From Saccharopolyspora elongata (GTDB lineage: Bacteria > Actinomycetota > Actinomycetes > Mycobacteriales > Pseudonocardiaceae), in the NCBI RefSeq assembly GCF_004348985.1, contig NZ_SMKW01000003.1:62001-126000 (forward strand): a DNA stretch of 64,000 nucleotides. Reading direction: 5' to 3'. The position numbers and the translations under genes were made by a program. The notes beneath the pieces were generated by a model. It saw only the letters and a list, made by a program, of their open reading frames with translations. It had not been told where the DNA came from and did not search any database. Below, in pieces: positions 27,316-35,384 of this stretch (positions within the stretch are counted from its first letter, which is position 1; every line of letters starts with the position of its first letter).

Positions 27316-28122
27316 GTGACCGCTGAAACGACCGCCGATCACCGGACCGCCGCGGTGCTGCGCTCCATCCGGTGCATCCGGCAGAACGTCGGCGACGCGC
27401 ACCTGCTGCCGGACCTGGCGCACACCGCGCTGCTGAGCCCGTTCCACTTCCACCGGGTGTTCCGGCGCGTCACCTCGGCGACGCCGGCCCGGTTCCTGGC
27501 CGCGGCGCGGATGGCGGAGGCCAAGCGCCTGCTGGCGCGCACTCCGATGAGCGTCACCGACATCTGCATGCGGGTCGGCTATTCCAGCCTCGGCACCTTC
27601 ACCACCCAGTTCACCAGGCTGGTCGGGGTGCCGCCACGCCGGTTCCGCAAGCTCCTCGAGCCGTACGCCGACCAGCCCGTCGGCGAGATCCTCGGGCGGC
27701 TGCGCGCGGTGCTGCCGGAACCGGTGCGGGCGCAGGTGACCGGCTGGGTTTCCGGTGCGCCGGACGGTGCGCTGGCCGCGGTAGGGCTGTTCCGCTCCGG
27801 CATTCCGCAGGAGGTGCCGTCGGCCTGCGCGATCGTGCGACCGCCGGGCATCGCCGCCCTGGGCGGGTTGCCCGACGGCGATTTCCACGCGCTGGCAATG
27901 AGTTTCGACCTGCGGGCGAGCGTCGCGGATGCGCTGGTCGGGGAGGACGAGGAGCTCTGCCACGTGGGCACGGCCCCGCAGGTGGTGCAGATCCGGGACG
28001 GCCGCGCCGTTTCCGCGACCCCGCTGCGCATCCAGCTGCGCCCCCAGGCCCCGGTCGACCCGCCGCTGGTGCTGGCCACCCCGATCCTCCTAGCGGCGGA
28101 CCTGCTCGCCCCGGCGGGCTGA
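27316..28122 (+). CDS. AraC-family transcriptional regulator (paralogue B)
   Basis: 268 residues from GTG 27316 after GAAGGGGG; another in-frame GTG at 27301 is possible. N-terminal double HTH: LAHTALLSPFHFHRVFRRV and MSVTDICMRVGYSSLGTFTT plus VGVPPRRFRK. The C-terminal domain starts near residue 140, with AVGLFRSGIPQEVPSACAIV matching paralogue A (16438-17238) across its length. It probably binds a ligand and acts on accessory-cluster promoters. The upstream region carries an ACTAT palindrome and, for the divergent kinase gene, cluster motif site 5. Confidence 0.88.
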   Translation: MTAETTADHRTAAVLRSIRCIRQNVGDAHLLPDLAHTALLSPFHFHRVFRRVTSATPARFLAAARMAEAKRLLARTPMSVTDICMRVGYSSLGTFTTQFTRLVGVPPRRFRKLLEPYADQPVGEILGRLRAVLPEPVRAQVTGWVSGAPDGALAAVGLFRSGIPQEVPSACAIVRPPGIAALGGLPDGDFHALAMSFDLRASVADALVGEDEELCHVGTAPQVVQIRDGRAVSATPLRIQLRPQAPVDPPLVLATPILLAADLLAPAG

Positions 28123-28177
28123 AGAGACGTGGTGGCGCGGGGTCGTGGTAGGTCGGGTGGTGGCTTCGAGGTGGTGG

Positions 28178-28320
28178 AGTGAACGGCCTGTTCACCTCAC
28201 GTATCGGGACGAACGGGCCGTTGACTCCACACCGGCTGGTGCCCGCCGACGCCGGGCGGCTGTAGCGAACGGACCGTTCACCTCACCTATCGAGGCGAAC
28301 AGGCCGTTCACGCCACACCA
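28178..28320. repeat. Palindrome-rich intergenic repeat, copy B
   Basis: Two units exactly 86 bases apart (GAACGG at 28181 and 28267), each with GAACGGnCnGTTCACCTCAC followed by a GTATCGG/CTATCGA box and a second GAACGGGCCGTT-type palindrome, joined by a CCGGCTGGTGCCxGCCGA spacer. Same period and spacer as copy C at 48048-48364. It lies between convergent genes. Confidence 0.85.
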
Positions 28321-28375
28321 GCCAACGATGACTCACCACTGTGCAACGGGTTCAAAGACAGGCGCTGAGGCACCG

Positions 28376-28834
28376 TCAGCGTTGCTTGCGGCCCTGCTTG
28401 AGGAGCGCGACGACCTCGGCGGCGCGGGATGAGCGGGTGTCAGCCGATTTCGCTCCGGCGATCCAGCCGGTGTACTGGCGCTGGTAGAAGCCGGAGAGGC
28501 CGTCGAAGAACGCCGCCGCGTCCGGTTCTCCTCGCAGCGCATCGGCGAGTTCGGCCGGCGGTCGCACCGGTTCCAGGTCGGCCGGTTCGACTGCGACCGC
28601 CACCTCATCGCCGGGCTCGACGCCCGCGGCCTCGCGCAGCTTCTTGTTGACCGGGAAGAAGAACTCCCCGCCGCTGCTGCCGAGGGAGCCCTCGAACTCG
28701 GTGCCGTTGATCGTGCCGCGGACGTAATGCCTGGGGCGCTTTCCCCACTCCGCGGTCGGATCGAAGGGCATGCGGACCCGGACGTGGCCGCGCTCGCCGG
28801 TCTCCAGTCGGGCGCTGAACTCCTTGCGTTGCAC
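28376..28834 (-). CDS. DUF1905/YdeI-OmpD-associated protein
   Basis: 152 residues from GTG 28834 preceded by AGGAGAAG. The N-terminal ~75 residues match DUF1905 (a small beta barrel): FSARLETGERGHVRVRMPFD, then RPRHYVRGTINGTEFEGSLG and FFFPVNKKLREAAGVEPGD. The C-terminal ~60 residues (LADALRGEPDAAAFFDGLSG, YTGWIAGAKSADTRSSRAAE) are the YdeI/OmpD-associated helical domain sometimes annotated as bacteriocin protection. The true function of the family is unclear. It is divergent from the triple-SnoaL gene. A stress or resistance role is possible but not shown. Confidence 0.8.
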   Translation of the reverse strand: MQRKEFSARLETGERGHVRVRMPFDPTAEWGKRPRHYVRGTINGTEFEGSLGSSGGEFFFPVNKKLREAAGVEPGDEVAVAVEPADLEPVRPPAELADALRGEPDAAAFFDGLSGFYQRQYTGWIAGAKSADTRSSRAAEVVALLKQGRKQR

Positions 28835-28921
28835 GATCTTCTCCTGCCTGTGCCGGTGGGTCGCCAGCGTACGACGGGTACCGGCGGTGGTGCGGCGGAT
28901 CGCCCGGTCGCCGGTGAAGAG

Positions 28922-28937
28922 GGCAAGTTGGAAGAAG
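28922..28937 (+). promoter_or_regulatory. Cluster motif, site 6
   Basis: GGCAAGTTGGAAGAAG, 95 bases before the ATG at 29033 and in the divergent region with the YdeI-like gene. Confidence 0.6.
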
Positions 28938-29032
28938 TCCGGGCCCCGCCCGGCCGAGAGACTGGACCGCGTTCGCCCGCGGGGGGTGACCCGCGGGCCG
29001 GGGGATCTCACGGTCTGGGGGGAGTGATCGGG

Positions 29033-30571
29033 ATGGCCCTGTCCGACCAGCAGCGTCAGGTGATCGCACGGCAATGGCTCGACGCCGCCCACAGTGGCGA
29101 CCTGCAGGCCCTCGAAAAGCTCATGTCCGGTGCGGTGATCGACCACTCCGGCCTGATCGACGCCTACGGCGGCGGCGCGCGCGGCTGCATGGGGCTGATC
29201 GGGGAACTGCGCAACAGCCTGCCGAACTACAGCGGCGCGGTGCAGTCGGTGGAGGTCGACGGCGAGCGCGTGACGATCCGGCACCGCGGTACGGCCGACG
29301 CGCCCAACCGGGCCGGCGCGCTCGCGCCCGCCAGCGGGTGGGGTGACACCCCGCAGCGGGTGGACTTCCAGATGACCTCGGTGGTGCGCATCGACGACAC
29401 CGGCCGCATCGTCGAGCACTGGGCCCCGGAAGGCCCGTTCGGGCAGATCGGTCCGCCGCCGACGCCGGAGCCGGGCGAGCCGCAGACCGGCACGCCGGAG
29501 CAGAACAAGCGCTACATGCAGAAGTTCGTGCGCAACGTCATCGACGCGGAATCCCCGGAGAACGCCCGGTACTATTTCGTGGAGAACTTCCGCAACCACG
29601 ACCCGGCGCCCGGCGAGAAGCCCGGGCTGGCCGGCGCCACCGACTTCCTGCGCAGCATCTACGCCGCCTTCTCCGGATTCCGGACCACATTGGACCAGCA
29701 GGTCGCGGAGGACGACCTGGTCGCGGGCCAGTGGTCGCAGACGTTCGTCAACACCGGCCCGTACCTGAACTTCCCCGCCTCCGGGAACCGGATCGACATC
29801 GGCGGGATCACCATCACCCGGGTGCGCGACAACCGCATCCTGGAGCAGTGGGAGGCGCGTGACGCCGTGAGCCTGGTGTCCCAGATGGGGGTGCCCTCGC
29901 CGCTCGGGCCGCTGGAGGACGACGAGCCGGCCACCGATCGCGACGAGGCGAACAAGGCGCTGGCCCGCCGGTTCTTCTACGACGTGTGGAGCAACGGCAA
30001 GCTGGAGCTGATCGACGAGCTGTTCGCGCCGGAGTTCACCAACGGCCTGCCGCTGCCCGGGCAGCGGCCCGGCGTGGCCGGTGTCCGGCAGCTGGTCCGC
30101 CGCATGCGCTCGGCCTTCCCGGACGGATCGGTCAGCGTCGACCTGCAACTGGCCACCGAGGACCGGGTGGTCAGCCGCTACACATTCCGCGGGACGCACC
30201 AGGGCTCCTTCCGCGGCGTGCCCGCCACCGGGAAGACCGTCGAGGTCACCGGCATCGGCATCCACGCCGTCGGCCCCGGCGACCGGATCACCGCGCACTG
30301 GGGCTACTTCGACGACATGACGCTGATCATGCAGCTCGGGCTGCTCACCCTGCCGACCGAGCCGCCACCGACGCAGGGAGGGAAGCCGCCGGGCGGTGGC
30401 CCGCCGCCGGGCACGGGCTATCCCCAGGGGCAGCAGGCCCAGCAGCGTCCGGACGTCACGCAGCGGATCACCGTGCAGCAGCCGCCCGGACAGCAGCCCC
30501 CGGGGCAGCAGCAGCCGCCCCAGCAGCCGCCGGGTCAGCAGCCGCCGGGCGGGCAGCAGTCGTCGTGGTAA
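29033..30571 (+). CDS. Triple-SnoaL-domain protein with Pro/Gln-rich tail
   Basis: 512 residues from ATG 29033 (GGGGGGAG 8 bases upstream; GTG 29024 is an alternative). Three consecutive NTF2/SnoaL domains: about residues 5-140 (ARQWLDAAHSGDLQALEKLM), 155-290 (RNVIDAESPENARYYFVENF; FPASGNRIDIGGITITRV), and 305-435 (RRFFYDVWSNGKLELIDELF; GVPATGKTVEVTGIGIHAVG). The last ~70 residues are a low-complexity PPGQQPPG tail like those of the small membrane proteins at the window's left end, but without a membrane segment. The next gene overlaps its stop by seven bases. A three-pocket SnoaL protein is uncommon; it may hold or cyclise a reactive polyene. Confidence 0.82.
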   Translation: MALSDQQRQVIARQWLDAAHSGDLQALEKLMSGAVIDHSGLIDAYGGGARGCMGLIGELRNSLPNYSGAVQSVEVDGERVTIRHRGTADAPNRAGALAPASGWGDTPQRVDFQMTSVVRIDDTGRIVEHWAPEGPFGQIGPPPTPEPGEPQTGTPEQNKRYMQKFVRNVIDAESPENARYYFVENFRNHDPAPGEKPGLAGATDFLRSIYAAFSGFRTTLDQQVAEDDLVAGQWSQTFVNTGPYLNFPASGNRIDIGGITITRVRDNRILEQWEARDAVSLVSQMGVPSPLGPLEDDEPATDRDEANKALARRFFYDVWSNGKLELIDELFAPEFTNGLPLPGQRPGVAGVRQLVRRMRSAFPDGSVSVDLQLATEDRVVSRYTFRGTHQGSFRGVPATGKTVEVTGIGIHAVGPGDRITAHWGYFDDMTLIMQLGLLTLPTEPPPTQGGKPPGGGPPPGTGYPQGQQAQQRPDVTQRITVQQPPGQQPPGQQQPPQQPPGQQPPGGQQSSW

Positions 30572-32463
30572 CCGGTTCCCATCGGTGGCCGGTCACTCCG
30601 GCCGCCGATGTCGTGCGCTCGCTGATCCGCCGGGTGTACCGCGGCAGGGATCGCGCCGCCCTGGAGCTGCTCGTCGCCGACGACGCCGCCGAAGTCCGCG
30701 CGGAGTGCCTGCGGATCCTCGACCTGCTGGCCGGGTTCCCCGATGCCCGGCCGGTGCTGGAGGACCTGATCGACGACGGCGGCTGGATCGTCGCCCGGTT
30801 GACCGTCCACGGCACGCACCTCGCCGCCGGGCCCGGACCGGACGCGGCGGAACCCACCGGGCGGCGGATCGCCGCGCCGCTGTTCGGCATGTTCCGGGTC
30901 GACGGCGGCCGGATCGTGCAGTCCTGGCAGCGATTGGACGAGCAAGTGGTGGCGGCCGGGCTCGCCGATCCGGCGAATGCGGTCGAGCCGGCGCTGGAGC
31001 TCGACGAGATCCAGGGCAACGTGCTGCCCGGGTTCCGCAAGGACCACTTCGCCTTGGTGTACCTGGAGATCCGGGACCTGGCGCGGGCCCGCGCCAGGGT
31101 CGCCCGGCAGGCGGACGTCGTCGCCACCGCCGCCGAGGTGCTCGACTTCATGCGTTTGTTCGGCGCCGCGACCCGCCGCCGCGGCCACCGGCCCGGGCTG
31201 TCGGCCACCTGGCGCAACCTGGCCTTCTCCTGCGATGCCCTGCGCCGCTTCGCCCCCGACGCCGATCAGATCGACGCCCCGGCCTTCCAGGAGGGAATGC
31301 ACTCCCGCGCTGCCACGCCGGCGGCGGACTGGGTGGTCGGGTCGCCGGGGTCCGTGCCCGATGTCGTCGTGCTGCTCGCCGCCGATGACGAGCCGGGCCT
31401 GGCCGCCGAATGCGCGGCGCTGCAGGCGGAACTGGGTGACGGGTTCGACCTGCGCGGCATCCAGCGTGGTGCCGCGTTGCCCGGCGAGCGCGAGCACTTC
31501 GGCTTCCGCGACGGGGTTTCGCAGCCCGGCATCCGCGGGCACCGGGCCGCCCCGCCGTTCGACCCGATCACGCCGCGCCGGGATCCGCGGGACGTGCAGC
31601 GCGGCCACCCGGGCCAGCGCCTGGTGTGGCCGGGGGAGTTCGTGCTGGGGTACCCGGCGCAGGACGCCGCCGATCCGGCCTTGCCGGGCCCGGTGGCCGA
31701 CGTCGGTCCACAATGGACCAGAAACGGCACCTTCCTGGTGTACGCCCGGTACCGGCAGGACACCGAGGGATTCGCGGAATTCCTCACGCGGGCCGGGGCG
31801 GCGATCGCGGAGCGGGAACCGGAGCTGGCCGACCTCAGCCCGCACCGCCTGGGCGCGCTGCTGGTCGGGAGGTGGCGCAGCGGTGCGCCGGTGATGCGCG
31901 CGCCCGGCTCCGACGCGCCGGAACTGGGCGGGAGCGGCCGTCTCAACAACGACTTCGCCTACCGGCAGGCGACCGCGCCGCTGCCCGCGTCGGCGGTCTG
32001 CCCGGTCAGGTACCCGCCCGCCCCGGCGGATCCGGCGGGCCTGCGCTGCCCGCTCGGCGCGCACATCCGCAAGGCATACCTGCGCGACGACACCCCGCCC
32101 GGTGCGATCGCGGGCGACGTGCAGCGGCATCGGATGCTGCGCAGGGGAGTCCCGTACACGGACGAGACGCCGACCGGTGTCGATCGCGGTCTGCTGTTCC
32201 TCTCCTACCAGGTTTCGATCGAGCGGCAGTTCGAGTTCGTCCTGCAGCAGTGGCTGCGCAACCCGTCCCTGAGGGTGCCGGGGGAAGGTGTCGATCCGTT
32301 GCTGGGCGTCGTGCCGGGCGGCCCCACGGCCGTGCGCATCCCGGTTGGCGACGGCGGCCGGGCCGTCGAGGTGGATCTGGAGCGCTCCTGGACCGAACTC
32401 ACCGGGGGCGGCTACTTCTTCGTGCCGTCGGTCTCCGCGCTGCGCCACCTCGCCGGGTGCTGA
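30565..32463 (+). CDS. SnoaL-domain/DyP-type peroxidase fusion
   Basis: 632 residues if it starts at GTG 30565, overlapping the previous stop; the start is uncertain because the ribosome site is poor. Residues ~10-135 form one more SnoaL domain (FPDARPVLEDLIDDGGWIVA; FGMFRVDGGRIVQSWQRLDE). From ~145 (ELDEIQGNVLPGFRKDHF) it is a DyP-type heme peroxidase with the GxxDG distal motif FGFRDGVSQPG, the proximal-His segment PLGAHIRKAYLRDDT and C-terminal FVPSVSALRHLAG. No Tat or Sec signal, so cytoplasmic. DyP enzymes oxidise dyes, phenols and anthraquinones; here an aromatic or polyene intermediate is a likely substrate (inference). Confidence 0.85.
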   Translation: MVTGSHRWPVTPAADVVRSLIRRVYRGRDRAALELLVADDAAEVRAECLRILDLLAGFPDARPVLEDLIDDGGWIVARLTVHGTHLAAGPGPDAAEPTGRRIAAPLFGMFRVDGGRIVQSWQRLDEQVVAAGLADPANAVEPALELDEIQGNVLPGFRKDHFALVYLEIRDLARARARVARQADVVATAAEVLDFMRLFGAATRRRGHRPGLSATWRNLAFSCDALRRFAPDADQIDAPAFQEGMHSRAATPAADWVVGSPGSVPDVVVLLAADDEPGLAAECAALQAELGDGFDLRGIQRGAALPGEREHFGFRDGVSQPGIRGHRAAPPFDPITPRRDPRDVQRGHPGQRLVWPGEFVLGYPAQDAADPALPGPVADVGPQWTRNGTFLVYARYRQDTEGFAEFLTRAGAAIAEREPELADLSPHRLGALLVGRWRSGAPVMRAPGSDAPELGGSGRLNNDFAYRQATAPLPASAVCPVRYPPAPADPAGLRCPLGAHIRKAYLRDDTPPGAIAGDVQRHRMLRRGVPYTDETPTGVDRGLLFLSYQVSIERQFEFVLQQWLRNPSLRVPGEGVDPLLGVVPGGPTAVRIPVGDGGRAVEVDLERSWTELTGGGYFFVPSVSALRHLAGC

Positions 32464-32469
32464 GCCCGG

Positions 32470-33138
32470 TCAGCCGTCGGTGGTGGTGGACAGCCGGAGC
32501 ATCCGGACGCAGCGCTGGATCGCGTCCGGGTCGCCGTCGATCGTCAGGCCGCCGGTGATGATGGCGTCGAAGGGGCTGAGCATGCGGGCGCCGATGCGGA
32601 TGAAGGTCTCCGGGTCCGCGCCGACCACGATGGCCGGCGGCAGCTCCCCGGAGCCGCGGCGCACGTGCACCTGGCCGTCGGCGACCTCGACGGTGAAAAC
32701 CCGGTCGCCGACCCGGAATTCGTAGCTCTCGTCGCGATCCGGCAGGTCCGAGGTGGAGATCATGGCCTGCACGGCGAGGAAACCCCACTCGGCCCGGCTG
32801 ATGCCCGCGCTGTCCTCCTCGCTGAGGAACTGCATGCCCCAGTGCGCCAGCGCCAGGATGGGCTCGCGCAGCTGCTCGCCCCGTTCGGTCAGCCGGTACT
32901 GCTTGCCGCGGCCGTCGCCGGGCACCGCGTGCTGCTCGATCACGCCGTGCTCGATGAGGGTGCGCAGCCGCTCGGCGAGCAGGTTCGGGCCGATGCCGGG
33001 CAGGTTCGGGGGCAGCTCGTTGAACCGCGCGGGACCGATCAGCAGCTCGCGCAGGATCAGCATGGTCCAGCGCTCGCCGATGACGGTGAGCCCGGCGGCG
33101 AGCCCGCAGAACTGGCCGTAGTCGCGTTTGCCCGCCAT
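32470..33138 (-). CDS. HxlR-type winged-helix regulator with SCP2-like C-terminal domain
   Basis: 222 residues from ATG 33138 (GGAG upstream; an upstream GTG would add ten residues). The N-terminal ~105 residues are HxlR: CGLAAGLTVIGERWTMLILR, ELLIGPARFNEL, then LAERLRTLIEHGVIEQHAVP and QYRLTERGEQL. The C-terminal ~100 (YEFRVGDRVFTVEVADGQVH; ITGGLTIDGDPDAIQRCV) resemble SCP2 sterol-carrier domains, which could bind a hydrophobic effector. It is 103 bases from the MFS exporter gene on the same strand and may control it or itself through an inverted repeat at 33174-33198. Confidence 0.87.
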   Translation of the reverse strand: MAGKRDYGQFCGLAAGLTVIGERWTMLILRELLIGPARFNELPPNLPGIGPNLLAERLRTLIEHGVIEQHAVPGDGRGKQYRLTERGEQLREPILALAHWGMQFLSEEDSAGISRAEWGFLAVQAMISTSDLPDRDESYEFRVGDRVFTVEVADGQVHVRRGSGELPPAIVVGADPETFIRIGARMLSPFDAIITGGLTIDGDPDAIQRCVRMLRLSTTTDG

Positions 33139-33173
33139 CGCTCCGCCGCCCGTCCTCTGGCTAGTCACTGCGA

Positions 33174-33198
33174 GATGACAATCGCAAATGATAGTAAC
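33174..33198. promoter_or_regulatory. Candidate HxlR operator
   Basis: On the minus strand GTTACTATC-ATTTGC-GATTGTCAT: imperfect inverted halves (6 of 9 positions match) in an AT-rich patch just upstream of the HxlR gene. HxlR proteins typically bind such GTTACTA-like dyads and autoregulate. Confidence 0.4.
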
Positions 33199-33241
33199 AG
33201 CCTGGTTCGGGCGGACCGTTCGGGATCGCGTGGCGTTCGCC

Positions 33242-34714
33242 TCACAGCGGGGCCTTCTCGGGCAGGAGTGCGGATTTCCCGGCCGTTGCGGTGCGGTGGC
33301 GCCGGCCGATGTACCAGGAGAGCAGGCCGCTGCAGAGGGCCAGCACGGCCACTGCCACTAACACGTCCGATACCGATGCCACCAGGGCGGCCAGCACCAG
33401 CGGCCCGGCCAGCCCGCCGAGCCGGTTGCAGAACGAGATGTTGCCGGCCACCCCGGCCCGGCGTCCCGACTCGGCCAGGTCGGCGGCGACCGGGAGGAAG
33501 ACCGCGGCCATGGTGTTGACCGCGAACAACGACGCAACCAGGGCGCCCGCCGAGACCCAGGCGGCGCCGTCGGCCACGCCGGAGAAGGTCAGCGCGAACA
33601 GCATCGTCGCGGTGAGCACGGCCAGGCCGAGGCAGATCGGCACCGGGCCGAACCGGCGGTAGCACCAGGCCAGCAGCACCGCGCAGGGCACCATCGCGAG
33701 CGCCGCAGCGGTCAGCAGCGCGTTGGCGGTGCCCGCCGGCAGCCCGTCGGCCCTCGACAGGGTGGGCACCCACGTGGTGAGCCCGAAGGTCAGGATGCCG
33801 GTCAGCGCGGCGTACACCCGTTGCAGCCCGGTGCTCAGCGTCGAGCGCGCGACGGCGGTGCGCGCGGCGGGCGCGACCGGTGCCGCGCTCGGGGCGCGCT
33901 CCGGTACCAGGAAGGTCACCGCCACCAGGACCAGCCCGGTCGGCGCGCCGATGAGCCACAGGATCCGCCAGCCGAAGACCGGTTCCAGCCACAGCGCCGA
34001 TCCGGCGGCCACCAGGTAGCCGATCGCGGTCGCCACCACCGACAGCGCCACCACCGCCGGCCCGCGCACCCGGGTGCCGAACACGTCGGCCAGCAGCGTG
34101 ACCAGCAGCGGCGCCAGCCCGCCGACGGCGACGCCCATCAGCAGGCACATCACCACGTTGCCCGCGAAGGTCGGCATGCACCCGCACATGCTGGTGGCGG
34201 TGAAGCCCAGGGTCGCGATCAGGTAGCAGCGGCGGCGGCCGTACCGGTCGGCGAGCCGGCCGACCAGCAGTGCGCCGGCGGCGGTGCCGGTGAGGCCCGC
34301 GACGGCCAGCAGCGAAGCGGTGCCGGGCGAGATGCCGTACTCCTCCCGCATGCCGGGGATGACGAACCCGAGCGTGGACGTCTTGCTGATGTCGATGGTC
34401 AGCGCGGCGGTGGCGACGACGGCGACCAGGCCCGTCCGCCGCCGGGAGAGCGCGTCCGCCGCGACAGGCCGGCGCGCGGGGTGCCAGGGCGCGGCGGAGA
34501 GCACGAGGAGGATGCCGACGGCGGCGACGAACATCTCGGGCATCTCCGACAGGGGCATCCCGTGCAGCCGGGACACCGGGGGCTCGCCGGTCATGCCCGG
34601 CATCGATGCGGGCATGGTCATCGCCCGCGCGAAGCCGATGGCGGAGGCGATCAGGGTGATGGCGGTGCCGACCGCCACCACGGCGGTGCCGCGGGTGGGT
34701 GCCACGACGGACAT
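33242..34714 (-). CDS. MFS transporter
   Basis: 490 residues from ATG 34714 after GAGAAGGAGAAA; the open frame upstream runs through the dispersed repeat and is not coding. About 12-14 hydrophobic segments; the MFS A-motif appears as LVGRLADRYGRRRCY (loop 2-3) after TGTAAGALL, and TISKT/FGLTTWVPTLS segments follow. The first ~85 residues contain an extra hydrophobic pair before the core (FARAMTMPASMPGMTGEPP lies between). It is probably an exporter for the cluster product or a precursor, alongside the DrrAB-like pump. The next downstream gene is HxlR. Confidence 0.9.
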   Translation of the reverse strand: MSVVAPTRGTAVVAVGTAITLIASAIGFARAMTMPASMPGMTGEPPVSRLHGMPLSEMPEMFVAAVGILLVLSAAPWHPARRPVAADALSRRRTGLVAVVATAALTIDISKTSTLGFVIPGMREEYGISPGTASLLAVAGLTGTAAGALLVGRLADRYGRRRCYLIATLGFTATSMCGCMPTFAGNVVMCLLMGVAVGGLAPLLVTLLADVFGTRVRGPAVVALSVVATAIGYLVAAGSALWLEPVFGWRILWLIGAPTGLVLVAVTFLVPERAPSAAPVAPAARTAVARSTLSTGLQRVYAALTGILTFGLTTWVPTLSRADGLPAGTANALLTAAALAMVPCAVLLAWCYRRFGPVPICLGLAVLTATMLFALTFSGVADGAAWVSAGALVASLFAVNTMAAVFLPVAADLAESGRRAGVAGNISFCNRLGGLAGPLVLAALVASVSDVLVAVAVLALCSGLLSWYIGRRHRTATAGKSALLPEKAPL

Positions 34715-34790
34715 GGGTTTCTCCTTCTCCGAGTCTGTGAGCGAAGGCCCGTTCTTGCCTTTGTCTTTGAAGCGGCGCAGCCACTTAGCC

Positions 34791-34952
34791 CACCTACGCA
34801 AGCTGACCACCCGCGGGTTCTCAGACTGTGCCCGCCCTGCTGGGCTACTGGGCGAGGCCAGTCCCCGATGCCGCGTATTGGGCATACGTAAGTCGGGATC
34901 CCGCAGTCCAGGCGGCGTCTGAGGTTCCGCTAGGTGACCACCTGCGAAAACC
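34791..34952. repeat. Dispersed ~160-bp intergenic repeat, copy 2
   Basis: Reverse-complement relative of copy 1 (7881-8040): CGCAGGTGGTCACC, CGGAACCTCAGACGCCG and CAATACGCGGCATCGGGG are shared when read on the minus strand. It fills most of the gap between tebC and the MFS gene. Confidence 0.82.
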
Positions 34953-34970
34953 GAGTTCTCCAACAGGTTT

Positions 34971-35381
34971 TCAGCTGAAGGCCCGCAGGGCGTGCGCGAG
35001 TTCGGCGGGGATCGGGATGGGGTGGACCGCGTCGCCGGTGCGGCGCATGCAGGCGACCGTCTGGCCGCCGCGGGCGACCGGGGCGTCGTCGCGGCGGAAG
35101 TCGAAGTCCATCGCGATCCGGTTGCCGGACGCCGCCCGCAGCGTCATCGCGATGTCCACGGTCTCCAGCGCGAAGCACTCCGCGTGGTACTGCATCGAGC
35201 AGGACAGCGTGACCAGCGCCAGTTCGCCGGTGCTCAGCGCGGTGAGCACTCCTGGCGCGTGGTCGGCCAGGAACCGCTCCCGGCAGTGGCCCTGCCAGTG
35301 CAGGTAGTGCGCGAAGTAGACGTTCCCGACGAGGTTGGTCTCGTCGAGCGTGACCGTGTGCCGGTGGTGGTAGGCGCGCAT
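34971..35381 (-). CDS. tebC: Enediyne thioesterase TEBC (SgcE10/CalE7/DynE7 type)
   Basis: 136 residues, hotdog-fold thioesterase that releases the polyene chain from the enediyne PKS carrier protein. The diagnostic stretch DETNLVGNVYFAHYLHWQGH followed by CRERFLADHAPGVL is clear, as are the TLSCSMQYHAECFALETVDI and IAMDFDFRRDD strands. Length is slightly shorter than CalE7. It starts three bases after the PKS stop, on the same strand, and is the last gene of the unbL-unbV-unbU-pksE-tebC unit, as in known 9- and 10-membered enediyne clusters. Confidence 0.95.
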   Translation of the reverse strand: MRAYHHRHTVTLDETNLVGNVYFAHYLHWQGHCRERFLADHAPGVLTALSTGELALVTLSCSMQYHAECFALETVDIAMTLRAASGNRIAMDFDFRRDDAPVARGGQTVACMRRTGDAVHPIPIPAELAHALRAFS

Positions 35382-35384
35382 GGC

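Noticed and set aside
29986..30564. Earlier start for the SnoaL-DyP fusion inside the triple-SnoaL gene
   Set aside because: Those codons are a frame-shadow of the preceding gene; family-like sequence begins only after 30565.
34745..34775. Motif copy before the MFS gene (GGCAAGAACGGGCC on the minus strand)
   Set aside because: Only about 9 of 16 positions match; the right half lacks GAGAAG.
34715..34963. Upstream extension of the MFS protein through the dispersed repeat
   Set aside because: The ATG at 34714 has an excellent ribosome site; the upstream codons lie in repeat copy 2 and do not resemble a transporter.
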